Of a stretch of DNA of 64,000 nt, positions 1 through 10,740 are shown in pieces. Positions within the stretch are counted from its first letter, which is position 1. The number at the start of each line of letters is the position of its first letter. This DNA is from Gracilariopsis chorda. Lineage: Eukaryota; Rhodophyta; Florideophyceae; Gracilariales; Gracilariaceae. Both the position numbers and the translations under genes were made by a program. The notes beneath the pieces were generated by a model. It was given only the letters and a program-made list of their open reading frames with translations. It had not been told where the DNA came from and ran no database searches. The stretch is taken from NCBI GenBank assembly GCA_003194525.1, contig NBIV01000072.1, positions 1-64,000 of the forward strand. The letters run 5' to 3'.

Positions 1-1118
1 GCAAGGTGCATAAACTTCCGTTTTGGGAAAGTATCAACGAGCCAAAGAGGTTGGACAAAATGTACACTCTGACATCCTTGGACCTTTGCTCCCATCGTTT
101 GCTGATCGGTTTCAATATGCGTCTGCGTTCATGGCTGACCAGTCCCGTTATGTACTGCTCCGATTCATGTTGCATAGATCTGAGATTCGTGATGTATTTG
201 TGGGGATAAGGCAGAAGCTCAAGCAGCTTGGAGAAGCATGTGTGCTTGTTCAGAACTTGCATTCGGACATTGCAGAATAGTTCATTGCACTACAAGAAAA
301 TGCTTCTGATGAACTGCAGGGATCATCGTTCTCACCTCCCTATATCCCTGAACAAAAAGCCATTGCCGAGCGCATCAATCGCACTATGGAAGAAGCGGCT
401 CGAGCCTTGCTGATTCAAGCCAACTTACCAGAATTCTTATGGCCGTATGCATTAAAGTATGTTATATATGTTCACAATGGATTTTACTACTCTACCACTT
501 GCTTGAATCCATTCGTATTAGTGACTGGTAATAAACCATCGTTGAAGTACGCTAGAGTGTTCGCATGCGCAGCGTATGTATTGAAAATGAACCTGGTCAC
601 TACGTTTGAGTCTCGGGCACTTGAGGGAGTGTACTTGCAGACTCTAGAGCATGATTTTTACGAGGTTCGGATCACTGATCAATGTGAGATTCCTTGAATT
701 GTGAGGTCCCTGCATGTCACTTTTGATGAATCCACGTTTCCTTGGGCACCATATCTCACAAATCACATCAATGAAGAAGGTATATCAGACATTGACTATA
801 GTAGCATTCGGTACGACAGCTGTAGGGAAAGCTCAGATGAGTTCCCACTTGATGGTGTCGAAAAAATTGGGTCTGTCCCAGAAATTGGTACAAGAGATGC
901 AACGGATCCATCCCACAGGAACTGTGAACGATGTTGAAATTCCAGTTTTAGACCCTCCTGCTAGTGACACTGGTGGTGGAGAGGACAGCGACAATGATTC
1001 TAGTGATTTTGGTGAGTCGAATGTTCAGCCTGGACTAGGCGTCCGGTATCCTCGTCGCAATCGACGTGCACCACAACGTTGGTGGCATATGGCTGGTGCA
1101 GCTACTTCTCAAGTTTAG
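1..1118 (+). pseudogene. copia A integrase C-terminal part and linker
   Basis: Integrase of copia type: the first catalytic Asp lies in VHSDILGP and the third acidic residue in the INRTMEEAAR region, followed by the usual LPEFLWPYALKY segment. The reading frame has a TAG after HSDIAE (278-280) and a TGA after CEIP (695-697). Near 900-935 the frame changes, and the acidic Ser/Asp-rich linker continues in the new frame to RYPRRNRRAP, a motif typical of the integrase-RT junction. A further TAG at 1116-1118 precedes RT. The first two stops and the frame change also occur in element D. Confidence 0.8.
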
Positions 1119-2706
1119 GTGACCACCAGTAAAGACCCAACACTTCAGGAGGCATTGACCTCAACTCCATCAGAAAAAACGCAATTGGAGAGCGCTATTG
1201 ATGAAGAACTCGCATCACTAAATGACACAGGTCCTTGGGTTGCGGATGAATCACCGCAGTCACAGCCGCTACCTACACATGTCATTCGTAAGGTGAAAGG
1301 TGATGCAAATTCTGCAGTTGACCTATTTCGAGCTCGTTTCGTAGCAGGAGGAAACCACCAGACATATGGTCAGTATTATATGGAGACCTATGCACCAGTT
1401 CTGTCTTTCAACTTGGTTCGCATGTTCCTATACATTATGCTATGCATGCAAATGTATATCGCACAGGTTGAAATTAAGACTACATTCCTGAATGCTGACC
1501 AGAAGAAAGACGTTTGGGTAATGTCTCCAAGTGGTATCCCTGGGCTGAAGTCACGATGCTACAAAATGCTAAAGGCCATATATGGACTCAAGCAGGCCCA
1601 CCTTGCGTGGCACACCAAGTTCAGTACTGCCATTAAAGGCTTAGTATTTGGAGAGCTGCCTATTGCACCATGTGTGTTTCGACGGAAGCTGACCAGTAAC
1701 ATCTATGCGTACATCCTGGTATACGTGGATGACCTGCTCATCTTTACGCCAAGTGCTGAAGAACGGTCCCGAGTCTTGGAGGAGCTCAAGGCATTGTATG
1801 ACCTGAGGATTGGGGATCGTATCAAACTCTACCTCGGGGTTGAGTTTACCTCGAAGATGAACTCCAATGTGCAGCTGCTGGGTGTAAAAATCGCACAAAC
1901 CATATATATTGGAGGAATACTGCGCAGGTTTCGACTGCAGAATTAGAAACCAGCACCAACCCCAATGGTGGAATTGTTCTTTACTTCACTTGATGGGGAG
2001 GAGGACAAATCACCTCTTGTTGTTCAATTGTATCAGCAGATGATCGGGTCTCTGCTGTACTTGGCATTACGTACGGGTTTGGACATTTTGGCTCCGGTTC
2101 TTATACTGGCGCGCTTCCAGAATGCCCCTACTGCATACTGCCATCGAGCAGCCAAACGTGTGTTACGATACCTACGTGGTACTGGTGATCATGGTTTAGT
2201 GTACCGGCATGGACGTCTAGATTTAAATGCTTTTGTAGACTATGATTTCGCGGGTGATACTACAGATCGCAAGTCTTTGTCTGGGTATTTGATTAAACTT
2301 AGATCCCGTTCATGTTTCTTTGGTGCTCGTAAGCAATACTCAGTTGCGCTGTCTACTGGTGAGACCGAGTACTATAAACTGGTAATGGCGGCTCAAGAGA
2401 TACTTTGGATATCACATGTGCTGAGAGTGTGTGGAATAGCAGTTGATAACAGTGTTCCGATCCTCTCGGACAACCAATGTGCTATTGAATGGGCTGTTGG
2501 TGAAAGTTGCTCTTCTGGCCGTAAAAGTCATATATGTTAAGGTGCACGTCATTAGGAAACTGGTCAAGGACACAGTCATATCTGTGAAGTATGTTGCCAG
2601 TGAAGACAATGATGCAGACATTCTCACCCAGCCACTTAGCCCTGTGGCTGCACGATTGATATTGGAACGAGTAGGACTTCACCAGAACGTAGAGCAGGAG
2701 TGTTGA
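1119..2706 (+). pseudogene. copia A reverse transcriptase and RNase H
   Basis: RT of Ty1/copia type with RARFVAGGNHQTYG, KAIYGLKQAHLAWH and the catalytic YVDDLLIF. A single TAG at 1944-1946 interrupts the frame at the RT-RNase H connection. RNase H follows: MIGSLLYLALRT, SLSGYLIKL, ALSTGETEYYKL and a downstream SDNQCAIEWA. A frame change near 2500-2540 precedes the last part, which contains EDNDADILTQPL. The last codons (Cys, then TGA) are the first six bases of the 3' LTR. Catalytic motifs are readable but the protein cannot be made intact. Confidence 0.85.
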
Positions 2707-3483
2707 TGTTGGCACATGGTTGAGTGCCTAGAAGCCTTAGGACATCATGGTAGACTACTTGGAAACAAAGTTGCATATAACGATGGGCATTTTTGAGCAC
2801 CTCCTTTGTAAAAGCGCATTTGCGCGTGTGCTCGAACCCTACGTGAAATGGGCTTATGATTGGCTACTGCATTTGCCCTTTTCCATTACATGGTTTACAA
2901 GTGGTACAAATTGTATGGGTCGTAGGCACAGCATGCGCCACTTGGCAAAATGTGAATGTACATGAGATTCTGTGTTGCTATATCTGGTTTACAGGTACAT
3001 CACGTTGTTGCAGACGTGTGATTGTCTGTGCCAGCACGTACACGGCATGCAAAGGACCTAGGTTATCGATATGGATGCAGTGTCATGTGAACTTGTGCAC
3101 TATGATCGCCATGATGACGAACGTAAGTCATTATACAGGGCTGTGACATGCTGGCACATTGTGATCATGGTTTTTTTACTTACCGTCCTTGGTTGGCATG
3201 TGCTTGAATATTTTTATGCATTTTTGTACTGAACTGTCACCATTTCTTGCAACCCTTATTGTGTTACGTTTGAATATGATTCGTAGTATTCGGTGTCCGC
3301 ACTTAGTGGTTGTGGTTTTTGTTGTAGTTTTAGTGCACCCTAGTGGTGCTATATAAGTTGCAGATGTTGCAGCTCCAAGTACACCACCCCAAGGCTGACG
3401 ACCTTCACTCCTGTTTTTACTTCTTTCTTTGTTTCTAATTTCACTCGAAGCCTAACTTCATCTATCAACTTCATATACTATCA
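2701..3483 (+). repeat. 3' LTR of copia A
   Basis: Starts TGTTGATG directly at the pol stop codon and ends near CTATCA, where B2 gag begins. Length is about 783 bp. A TATA box (TATATAA) lies at 3350-3356 and a T/C-rich stretch follows at 3413-3440. The LTR is homologous to the truncated LTR of element C (17470-17985). Its first 200 bp is distantly related to the LTRs of B and D, sharing the AAAAGCGCAT...GTGCTCGAACCC segment. Confidence 0.75.
3350..3356 (+). promoter_or_regulatory. TATA box in the copia A LTR
   Basis: TATATAA located about 130 bp before the LTR end, the usual place for an LTR promoter TATA box. The homologous LTR of element C keeps it on the minus strand near 17592-17598. Confidence 0.5.
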
Positions 3484-4062
3484 AAATAGTGCAGCAGCCG
3501 TGGATTCCAACGAACTGCTCGGATCAATGGAAGCAAGTAGCATAGGTGCCTTGTGAGACTCTGGTATAGGAGCATCTTTGCCCATACAGTCTAACTGAGC
3601 GAACAGTGTCGTGTATTGATCCACATACCTGGACATGTTCTCACCGCTATACGACATTCGGAACAATCGGGTCTGGACCGCAATCCTAGATATAGTCCTA
3701 TTGGAGGCGTAATATCCATCCAAGAGTTGCAACATACGTGCCGGATCATCATCAACGTCCATGAGTACGGGTAGTGGAGCGTCACAAAGAGCACAGATGG
3801 TGATACCACAAGCCTTTTCTCGTTTCGCAATGATACTGGGAGTCACGATTTCAGTGCCAGTACCTGCCGTAGTTGTGTCTTGAGTGGAACTGTCTGTACT
3901 GGATTGAACACCAGAGATATTTACGACATTCCAGACACCATTAATACGGCAAAAAGCACGAATACGGTGACTTCACACCATATAATCATCACTACGCTTA
4001 CCATCGAGACGAGGAATGTTCATTCCAGACGTGGATTCGTTTTCAACATCTGAGTCCAAAAT
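3484..4062 (-). pseudogene. copia B2 gag N-terminal fragment
   Basis: Minus-strand gag of the UBN2 type, reading towards lower coordinates from about 4062. Recognisable parts are KREKACGITI, PARMLQLLDGYYASNRT, LFRMSYSGE and YVDQYTTLFAQLDCMGKDAPIPESHK, closely matching gag of B at 9257-9928. The start codon appears changed (the homologous Met reads ATTTTG here). A stop lies near the first domain. The fragment ends where element A is inserted, so the rest of B2 should lie beyond A, outside this window. Confidence 0.75.
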
Positions 4063-4822
4063 GGTTCTTACAGGACTAGAGCCAAAAAGAAACAACAAAA
4101 CCAACTATGTAGATGCCAAATGTAGCGATATCCACACAACATGGCGAAGCCGAAGGAGGGATTTCAAGGCTTCTTTTACACAAAGAACCAAAAGAACTGG
4201 AGCGGAGAAGATTCTCAAACAATTAACAGCGAGGAAGTCAGCGGAGACGATGTAACCAAGTCTATAACGCTCGTTGGGACGCGTTTCATACGCAATCACA
4301 GGCAGAGTCCGGGTACGCAACGCCCAACGTATACTCATAGGACGTACGGGTACGACACGAATAAAACTTCTTAAGACGGGCGCACTGGCCGGAGATACTA
4401 TCCCCGCTACCCTAAAGCTCCGAATCCTCTGGTCTCTGCTAACTCTCTCCAGGTGAGAAGTAGTTTTTGCGACCAGTCCTGCTCTGCGCATTTCAGAGCG
4501 AGTGGCTTTACAATCCGTACGAGACGTCCAAGGGAGGCTAATAACTGACGAGATAAGCTTTCACCAGTTAACCCCTTCTAGCCACTTGCCGGAGAATAGC
4601 GCGGTCTTCCTCGTGGGGTGAAGAAACGAAGCAGGGATCGGAACAGATGCAGTTTGGTTTAGCAAAGACGAGTCCCTGAAAATTTTGCCTACTTTAACTA
4701 CTGCCACTCGACTTTCACAAGATTCGCTCGCTCCGAACTAACCGCGAACCAGCCCAGAAACGAAAACCCCAGTCTTTTTAGAATCCAAAGAGATAGAAGT
4801 AGAGCGCAACACCTGCGAAAAG
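4063..4822 (-). other. copia B2 untranslated leader
   Basis: About 760 nt between the primer-binding site and gag with no convincing coding. The same leader is readable in D (13457-14246), in C (16713-17450) and, as a fragment, in H near 46250-46420. The best conserved piece is the region around 4540-4600 (GCTTTCACCAGTTAAC and its surroundings). A long conserved leader suggests packaging or translational control, but that is inference. Confidence 0.6.
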
Positions 4823-4839
4823 TTGACGCTTTGGGCCCA
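4823..4839 (-). other. primer-binding site of copia B2/B
   Basis: Directly inside the LTR, the minus strand reads TGGGCCCAAAGCGTCAA. The same position reads TGGGCCCAGAGCGTCGA in D, a TAG-started variant in C, and TGGGCCCAGAGGGCGA in E. The leading TGG and the constant place fit a site complementary to a tRNA 3' end. I cannot name the tRNA. Confidence 0.55.
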
Positions 4840-4841
4840 TA

Positions 4842-5583
4842 CGCTTACGCAACGCACGCGGGTTATGAAAACAAAAAGGAAGAAAAGGGAGGAGGAAGAA
4901 ATAAGAAAGTAAACCAAGGAACGTTGTCAGCCTTAGCCGACCAGTTTAATACAGAGCAGGCAAAGAAAACGTACAAAGACCCTTCCGCACACACTTCACC
5001 GTCGTTGCAGCAAGCCATTGCAGCGGTTGCATCGTTACACTACACGTTTTTCGTGTGTGCAGGTGTACACGAAAAGCGCGCACAAACTAGACTATCACAA
5101 TTTCAAATCACTAAACAAATCAACAACTAAATCAAATAACACAACAAATCCATTTCCAGTCCCTTGATCTAGAACCAGCTCTAAAACATCGACAATTTCC
5201 ATCATGGCACTCCAAACCCTCAGCGCAGCCCACAAACGCACATGGTCACCAGATCGCACAATACAGCACACATTCGCACATTTGGCAATGCACTACAACT
5301 GCCCACTGCACGCACACTTGGACCAACTACATTGCTCCACTTGTGCATATCCGCAATCCATTTCCATACACTCCATAACACTTGTACGCTATACAATGCA
5401 TATAGCGTTTTGCAGTAGCCAATTGCATTGCCGTTTCACGTTGTGTTTGAGCACAGGTGCATATGCGCTTTTGGAACGGGGGGGTTCAAAAGTGCCCAAA
5501 GTCCCCTGAAGGCTTGGTTTTGAACCAAGTTGAGGCCTCATGGGGGGATTGGCTAGTCACTCGACCACTTCCAGACTTCAACA
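4842..5583 (-). repeat. LTR shared by copia B and B2
   Basis: On the minus strand it starts TGTTGAAGTC at 5583, overlapping the B pol stop codon, and runs about 742 bp to the primer-binding site. It is the 3' LTR of B and at the same time the 5' LTR of B2, because a leader and gag follow it directly. It aligns closely with the B 5' LTR (10104-10705) and the D 5' LTR (14266-15006), for example over the block at 5093-5330. Confidence 0.75.
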
Positions 5584-6441
5584 CTCTTCCTCCAATTTCT
5601 GTCCAAGACCCATCCATTTGAGAATTGCATTAAAACTCACACGTCCTAATGGTTTGGTGAGTATATTGGCATCTTTCAGCCCACTTGGGACGTAGTGAAC
5701 ACTAATCGCAAGGTCTTTTATGAGATCTTGGATAAATTGAACATTTACATTAATGTGCTTAGCACAACTACAAGGACATCTTTCATAACCAGCCCAATCC
5801 AATGCGCACTGGTTGTCAGAGTGTAGAGGAACCAGGGCTTTCACGTCGAAGCCGCAATCCCGTAGCACACGAAAAACCCATACCACTTCCTGTGCAGCCA
5901 ACTTCAAAGCATAGTACTCCGCCTTGCCAGTTGATAGCGCAACTGACGCTTTTTTTCTACCACCATACCAGCAAGTTGCTGAACCAAGTTTAACGATATA
6001 CCCGGACATTGACTTCTGACTCTTAGTGTCTCCACCGTATTCAGAGTCCACAAAACTTTGCAGATCTAGCGATGCAGGGCTGTAGCATAGCCCATGCTGT
6101 CGCGTTCCACACGGGTACCTGAGCACACTGTTCACGGCTTTGTTACACCAAGGGGTAGGAGCACTCTGAAAACGAGCCAGAATGAGAACCCGAGCAAGTA
6201 TATCCACCCTAATACGTAGTACCAAGTACAGCAGAGACCCGATCATCTGCTGGTACAAGTGCCCATCCATTGGTGATTTGTCCTCCTCCGCTGATAGAGA
6301 TGTGAAGACGCACTCCACAGTAGGACTAGGTACTGGTTTAGCGTTCTGGAAACCAAATCGTCGACGTGTACTTCCAATATACAGCGACTGTTTCAGCTTG
6401 ACACCAAGAAGTTGTCGGGCTGTACCTAACTTCCAGGACAA
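5578..6441 (-). pseudogene. copia B RNase H
   Basis: Continuous 287-codon stretch with MIGSLLYLVLRIRVDILARV, the SMSGYIVKLGSATCWYGGRKK segment, ALSTGKAEYYALKLAAQEVVW and HSDNQCALDWA, typical of copia RNase H with its acidic residues. It ends KLEEEC and a TGA that lie in the first bases of the 3' LTR. It is joined to RT out of frame at about 6440-6455, so the polyprotein is broken. Confidence 0.85.
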
Positions 6442-6453
6442 CTCGACGGCAAG

Positions 6454-6972
6454 TTACAGACTGATTTGGTTCTCAATGCGACGCTCATAGAGTGCTTTGA
6501 GCTCCTCCAATACCGTAGTTCGTTGCTCCAGCGTTGGCGTGAAAACCAGAATGTCGTCCACGTATACGAGTATGTAGGCATACATGCCATCTCCAAACTT
6601 TCGCTTGAATACGCACGGTGCGCTGCGTAGTTCCTCAAAACCCAACCTCTTCATGTCTGCTTTGTACTTGGTGTGCCATGCTAGATGGGCCTGTTTCAAA
6701 CCGTACATAGCCTTGAGTAACTTATAGCACTTTGCGGTCAGACCAGGAACACCACGTGGCGGCATCACCCACACGTCTTCTTTAAGCTCACCGTTGAGAA
6801 ATGCAGTGTTAACATCTACTTGAGCCACATTCATCTGAAGACCAAGTGCAATGTACAGGAATATGCTGACCAGACTGAATGGCACCACTGGCGCATATAT
6901 CTCCATGTACTTCTGCCCGTATGTCTGGTGACTGCCTCCAGCCACAACCCTAGCCTTGAATCTATCAACCAA
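6454..6972 (-). pseudogene. copia B reverse transcriptase
   Basis: RT core with RFKARVVAGGSHQTYGQKY, QVDVNTAFLNGELKEDVWV, KAMYGLKQAHLAWHTKY and the catalytic YVDDILVF. The frame closes soon after ERRIENQISL and RNase H continues in another frame. The N-terminal part of the RT domain is interrupted by a stop at about 6973-7023. Confidence 0.85.
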
Positions 6973-7020
6973 TCTTTTGGCATCGCGCTTGACGCTTAAG
7001 ATAACATGAATAGGAAGAGG

Positions 7021-7644
7021 CTAAGAGGCAGGTGATTTATCCTCTTCCCGAGTGTTTTTCTCCACCAGAGATCTTAGTTCTTCATCAATGGCATTCATCC
7101 AAAGGTTCTGCTCAAGCGGTGTGGCAGACAGTGCTTCGCCAAGAGTAGGTTCATCACTGGTAGTAATATCCATTTGTGATGTTGCACTATCGGCCATGTA
7201 CCACCACTTACCTGATGCAAGTCGTGTACGGCGAGGATAGCGTGGTTCCGGTTCAGATTCCGGTAAGACATTGGTGTCTGACGTATGTTGACTAACACTT
7301 GGGGCATGCTCACCACCATTTTCTGGGTCCGAATCGTCATCAGAGGTATGCTTGCTATCATCTGGATGCTCCGTACTGCTTTCCGTACTATGTGCGGTTG
7401 GTATAGGAGTGGGTTCAATAGGATCCGTATCACTCTCAGTGTCGAATGGATTGTCCACAGAAACGATACTACCACTCTCAGTATCAATTTTAGAGTAATC
7501 GGCGCATTCATCAGTATCATCTGATGCACTTTCATCAATCATAACATGTTCCAGAAACGGGGCACCAGGGAACTTGGACTCGTCAAATGTCACATGCCGA
7601 GACTTTACAATGCGTGGAATCTCATCACTATTATTGACTAACAC
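7021..7644 (-). pseudogene. copia B integrase-RT linker
   Basis: 207 codons, very acidic and rich in Ser, Asp, Glu and Pro, beginning near RIVKSRHVTFDESKFPGAP and containing RYPRRTRLASGKWWYMADSA. These two motifs mark the C-terminal edge of copia integrase and the start of the RT domain. The final part (TLGEALSATPLEQNLWMNAIDEE) is the N-terminal RT segment. Confidence 0.75.
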
Positions 7645-8351
7645 ATCTTACACACCATGTTCAAGAGTCTACAAGTACACTCCCTCAAGTGCATGAGACT
7701 CGATCTTGGTATTCGGTTTCATCTCAAGCACGAACGCAGCACAACCAAACACTTGACATGCTTCAAGGATGGTTTTGAACCAGTCATCACACGGTAAGGG
7801 CTTCTTCCAGTTGCAGAGTAACAAACCCTACTGCGAACATTTATGACGTGCTTTAACGCATATGGCCAGAAGAACTCTGGTAGAGTTGCCTGTATGAGCA
7901 AAGCTCGAGCAGTTTCCCCTATAGTTCGATTGATGCGCTCGACTATTGCATTGTGTTACGGAGTATACGAAGGAGAGAACGAAGTGTTTCCAAGGTTGTT
8001 CGCAGGGTTCCGCTGCAAAGCAATATACTATTCGGCATTATCCGACTGCACTCTCGCAATACCCACTCCTCCAAGCTGCTGGAACTTGTTCTCAACTGCA
8101 TCGAAAACAGCAGCAATTTCACTTTTATGGGTCATGAAGCCTAATAGTGCATACCTTTAGTGCTCGTCAAGTAAGTTAGAGGCATATTGAAACCTTTGTG
8201 GGAATGACAGTAAAACGGGTCCTAGTATATTGGAGTGTACCACCTCACCTACTGCTGATACTCGTTCGTATTTGCCAGGAAACGGAAGTTTATGCGCCTT
8301 ACCAAGCATACACGGGCGGCATATCTCCTCCATTTCCGAAATCTTTGGCAC
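7645..8351 (-). pseudogene. copia B integrase
   Basis: Fragmented integrase. The 8157-8351 part holds the zinc-binding end and the first catalytic Asp (ICRPCMLGKAHKLPF, then VVHSNILGPV). The 7719-7901 part holds the C-terminal segment (LPEFFWPYALKHVINVRS). Several frame changes and stops lie between, so this copy is dead. Confidence 0.7.
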
Positions 8352-8438
8352 CCCTTCAGCATGTTTTTAAACTTACTAGAGGTTGCGCGCATTGATTTGG
8401 GCAAGTCCCCGATGTCATAAACTAGCAATAACGGACTC

Positions 8439-9051
8439 CTATGTTTTCATGCAATTATCTCCACCAGATGGTGACGAGGTTGAGTTTGGGTTTGTACCTT
8501 GCAATATCGGATCGGGTAAGGTGTGCAACTCTGAACGTCGATCGCGATGGCTACTGCCAAGCACAAACCTATTGTCCAAGGTGAGACGAACTTCACTTGA
8601 TCCAAAGAAAGATTCAATTCCCTTGTCAGTCATGCATCCTACGGACAGTAAATTGTATTCCAGTTCTGGAACGAACAGGACATCAGTCAATCGTATGGTT
8701 TTCGTACTCAAATGGCAATACTACGTCACCCTGATGCGTTGCACACACTTTAGTGTTGTCTGCGAGCAAGATGGTGCGTGTTTCTACGTGGTGCAGGGAC
8801 TCGGGAATAAACGCAGACACCGAATGGAAGGAGTGTGATGTAGCACCACTATCGGCATAGGTGTCCATATCGCGACTGTTGGGAGGTACGATGGAAGACT
8901 TTTCCAGTGCCATACCACATACTTCAATCTTTGATGAACTACCAGCTGGCTTATTGGAAGACTTGGACCCCCCAGATTTGCTCTTTGATTTGAAGTTAAG
9001 ATTGTCCGGGATGCGTTTGGGTAAGTGATTATCCGGGTTATCGGGTTTCAC
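8439..9051 (-). pseudogene. copia B protease and pre-integrase region
   Basis: Aspartic protease with catalytic DSGATSHSF preceded by DTYA, a run of LADNTKV and GDVVLPF, and then LTDVLFVPELEYNLLSVGC, the usual copia protease C-terminus. A Ser/Lys-rich spacer (KSKSGGSKSSNKPAGSSSK) links it to the gag zinc knuckle. The frame changes near 8690-8710. Confidence 0.8.
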
Positions 9052-9928
9052 ATGACATCTGTTCTTCTATGTGACCATCACGATCACAGAATGCACAGTG
9101 ATAAGTCCTGTTACTGGACACCACGTAAGCTGTACCAGCTGTACTTGGTTGATCATCAGAGCCACTGCCGTCCCTGATGTGCGCGTGACCAGAGTTTTGG
9201 GACACACGCAAAGCATAAGACCCTTTGCTTCTGTTCTTCTTTCGACTTCGCGTACGTCAAAAACTAAAAGAGCTGACCTGACGAGCATTGTACTCATCGA
9301 TCAGAGTGGATGCCACATAGTCCCATGTGATTTCCGATATGTCCTCGGTACGTAGTGCAGCACCCGTGGAGTCTAATGAACTGCTCGGATCAATAAAAGC
9401 AAGTAGCATAGGTGTCCTGTGAGACTCCGGTATAGCAGCATTCTTACCCATACGGTCTAACTGAGCAAACAATGCCGTGTATTGATCCACATAGCTGGAA
9501 ATGTTCTCACCAAGGTACAACATTCAGAACAATCTGGTCTGTACCGAAATCCTAGGTACAGTCCTATTGGAGGCGTAATATCCATCCAAGAGTTGCAACA
9601 TACGTGCAGGATCATCATAAAAGTCCATGATTACGCGTAGTAGAGCTTCACTAAAAGCAAAGATGGTGATTCCACAAGCCTTTTTTCGTTTCGCAATGAT
9701 ACCGGGAGCCAATATTTCAGTGCCAATACCGGCCGTAGTTGTGTCTTGAGTGGAATCATCTGTAGTAGGTTGAACACCAGAGGGAATTGCAACATTCCAG
9801 ACACCATTAATATGGCATGCAGCACGAAGACGGTGACGCCACAGCATATAATCATCACCACGCTTACCATGGAAACGAGGATCATTCATTCCAGAGGTGG
9901 CTTCCGTTTCAACTTCGGAGTCCGACAT
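9052..9928 (-). pseudogene. copia B gag
   Basis: Start chosen at the Met of MSDSEVETEATSGMND (9928), because the same start follows the leader in C and D. UBN2-type gag follows: MLWRHRLRAACHINGVWNV, ARMLQLLDGYYASNRT, then ENISSYVDQYTALFAQLDRMGK. A TGA at about 9524-9526 replaces an Arg codon present in B2 and D (LFRMSY). The zinc knuckle (YHCAFCDRDGH) is readable near 9060-9110 in another frame. Confidence 0.8.
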
Positions 9929-10103
9929 GGTTCCTACGGGACTAGAACCAAAGAAAAACAACAAAAGCAACTATGTACATGCAAAATTTACCGATATTCA
10001 CACATTGTAGTGAAGCAGAAGGAGGGATTTCAAGGCTTCTGTTATACATAGAACCAAAAGAACTGAAGCGGAGAAGAATCTCAAACACTCAATAGCAAGT
10101 ACC

Positions 10104-10705
10104 CTACCGCACACACTTCATCGTCCTCGCAGCAAGCGATTGCGGCGGTTTCACTGTTAGACTACACGTTACTCGTGTGTGCAGTTGTACACGAAAAGTG
10201 CGCACAATCTAGACTGTCACAATTTCAAATCACTAAACAAATCAACAACTAAATCAATCAACACAACAAATCCATTTCCAGTCCCTTGATCTAAAACCAG
10301 CTCTAAAAAGTTGACAATTTCCATTATGGCACTCCAAACCCTCAGCACAGCCCACAAATGCACATTGTCACCAGATCGCACAATACAGCAATTATTCGCA
10401 CCTTTGGCAATGCACTACAACTGCCCACTGCGCGCACACTTGGACCAACTACATTGCTCCACTTGTGCATATCCGCAATCCAATTCCATACACTCCATAA
10501 CACTTGTACGCTATACAATGCATATAGCGTTTTGCAGTAGCCAATCACATTGCCGTTTCACGTTGTGTTCGAGCACAGGCGCATATGCGCTTTGGGAACG
10601 AGGGGGTCGAAAAGTGCGCATCGTCCCATGAGGGTTTGGTTTTGAACGAAGTTGAGGCCTCATGAGGGGATTGGCTAGTCACTGGACCATGTCCAGACTT
10701 CAGCA
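10104..10705 (-). repeat. 5' LTR of copia B, inner end missing
   Basis: Starts TGCTGAAGTC on the minus strand at 10705 (TGTTGA in the other copies) and aligns closely with 4975-5583. It stops at about 10103, where a deletion joins it to the gag-proximal leader. Flanking bases 10706 onwards are pol of element D. Confidence 0.7.
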
Positions 10706-10740
10706 GCATGGAGGACCATGCCTCATTACGTTTTGGGTTG

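Larger units (their letters stand above)
1..3483 (+). mobile_element. Ty1/copia element A, cut by the window edge
   Basis: Right-hand part of a copia element, starting inside integrase at base 1 and ending with its 3' LTR. Order is integrase, acidic linker, reverse transcriptase, RNase H, LTR, which is the Ty1/copia order (integrase before RT). The LTR end abuts minus-strand gag of element B2 at about 3484, so A inserted into B2 in the opposite orientation. A is non-functional: it has in-frame stops and frame changes. Its first 1.1 kb is almost identical to element D at 10741-11900, although the LTRs of A and D differ strongly. Confidence 0.85.
5578..10705 (-). mobile_element. Ty1/copia element B (internal region and 5' LTR)
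   Basis: Minus-strand copia element with gag, protease, integrase, RT and RNase H in order. It ends at the shared LTR 4842-5583. Its 5' LTR lost its inner end and the primer-binding site: compared with B2, about 720 bp are missing between about 10103 and the leader. B could therefore not be reverse transcribed from its own RNA. It sits inside the pol of element D. Confidence 0.8.
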
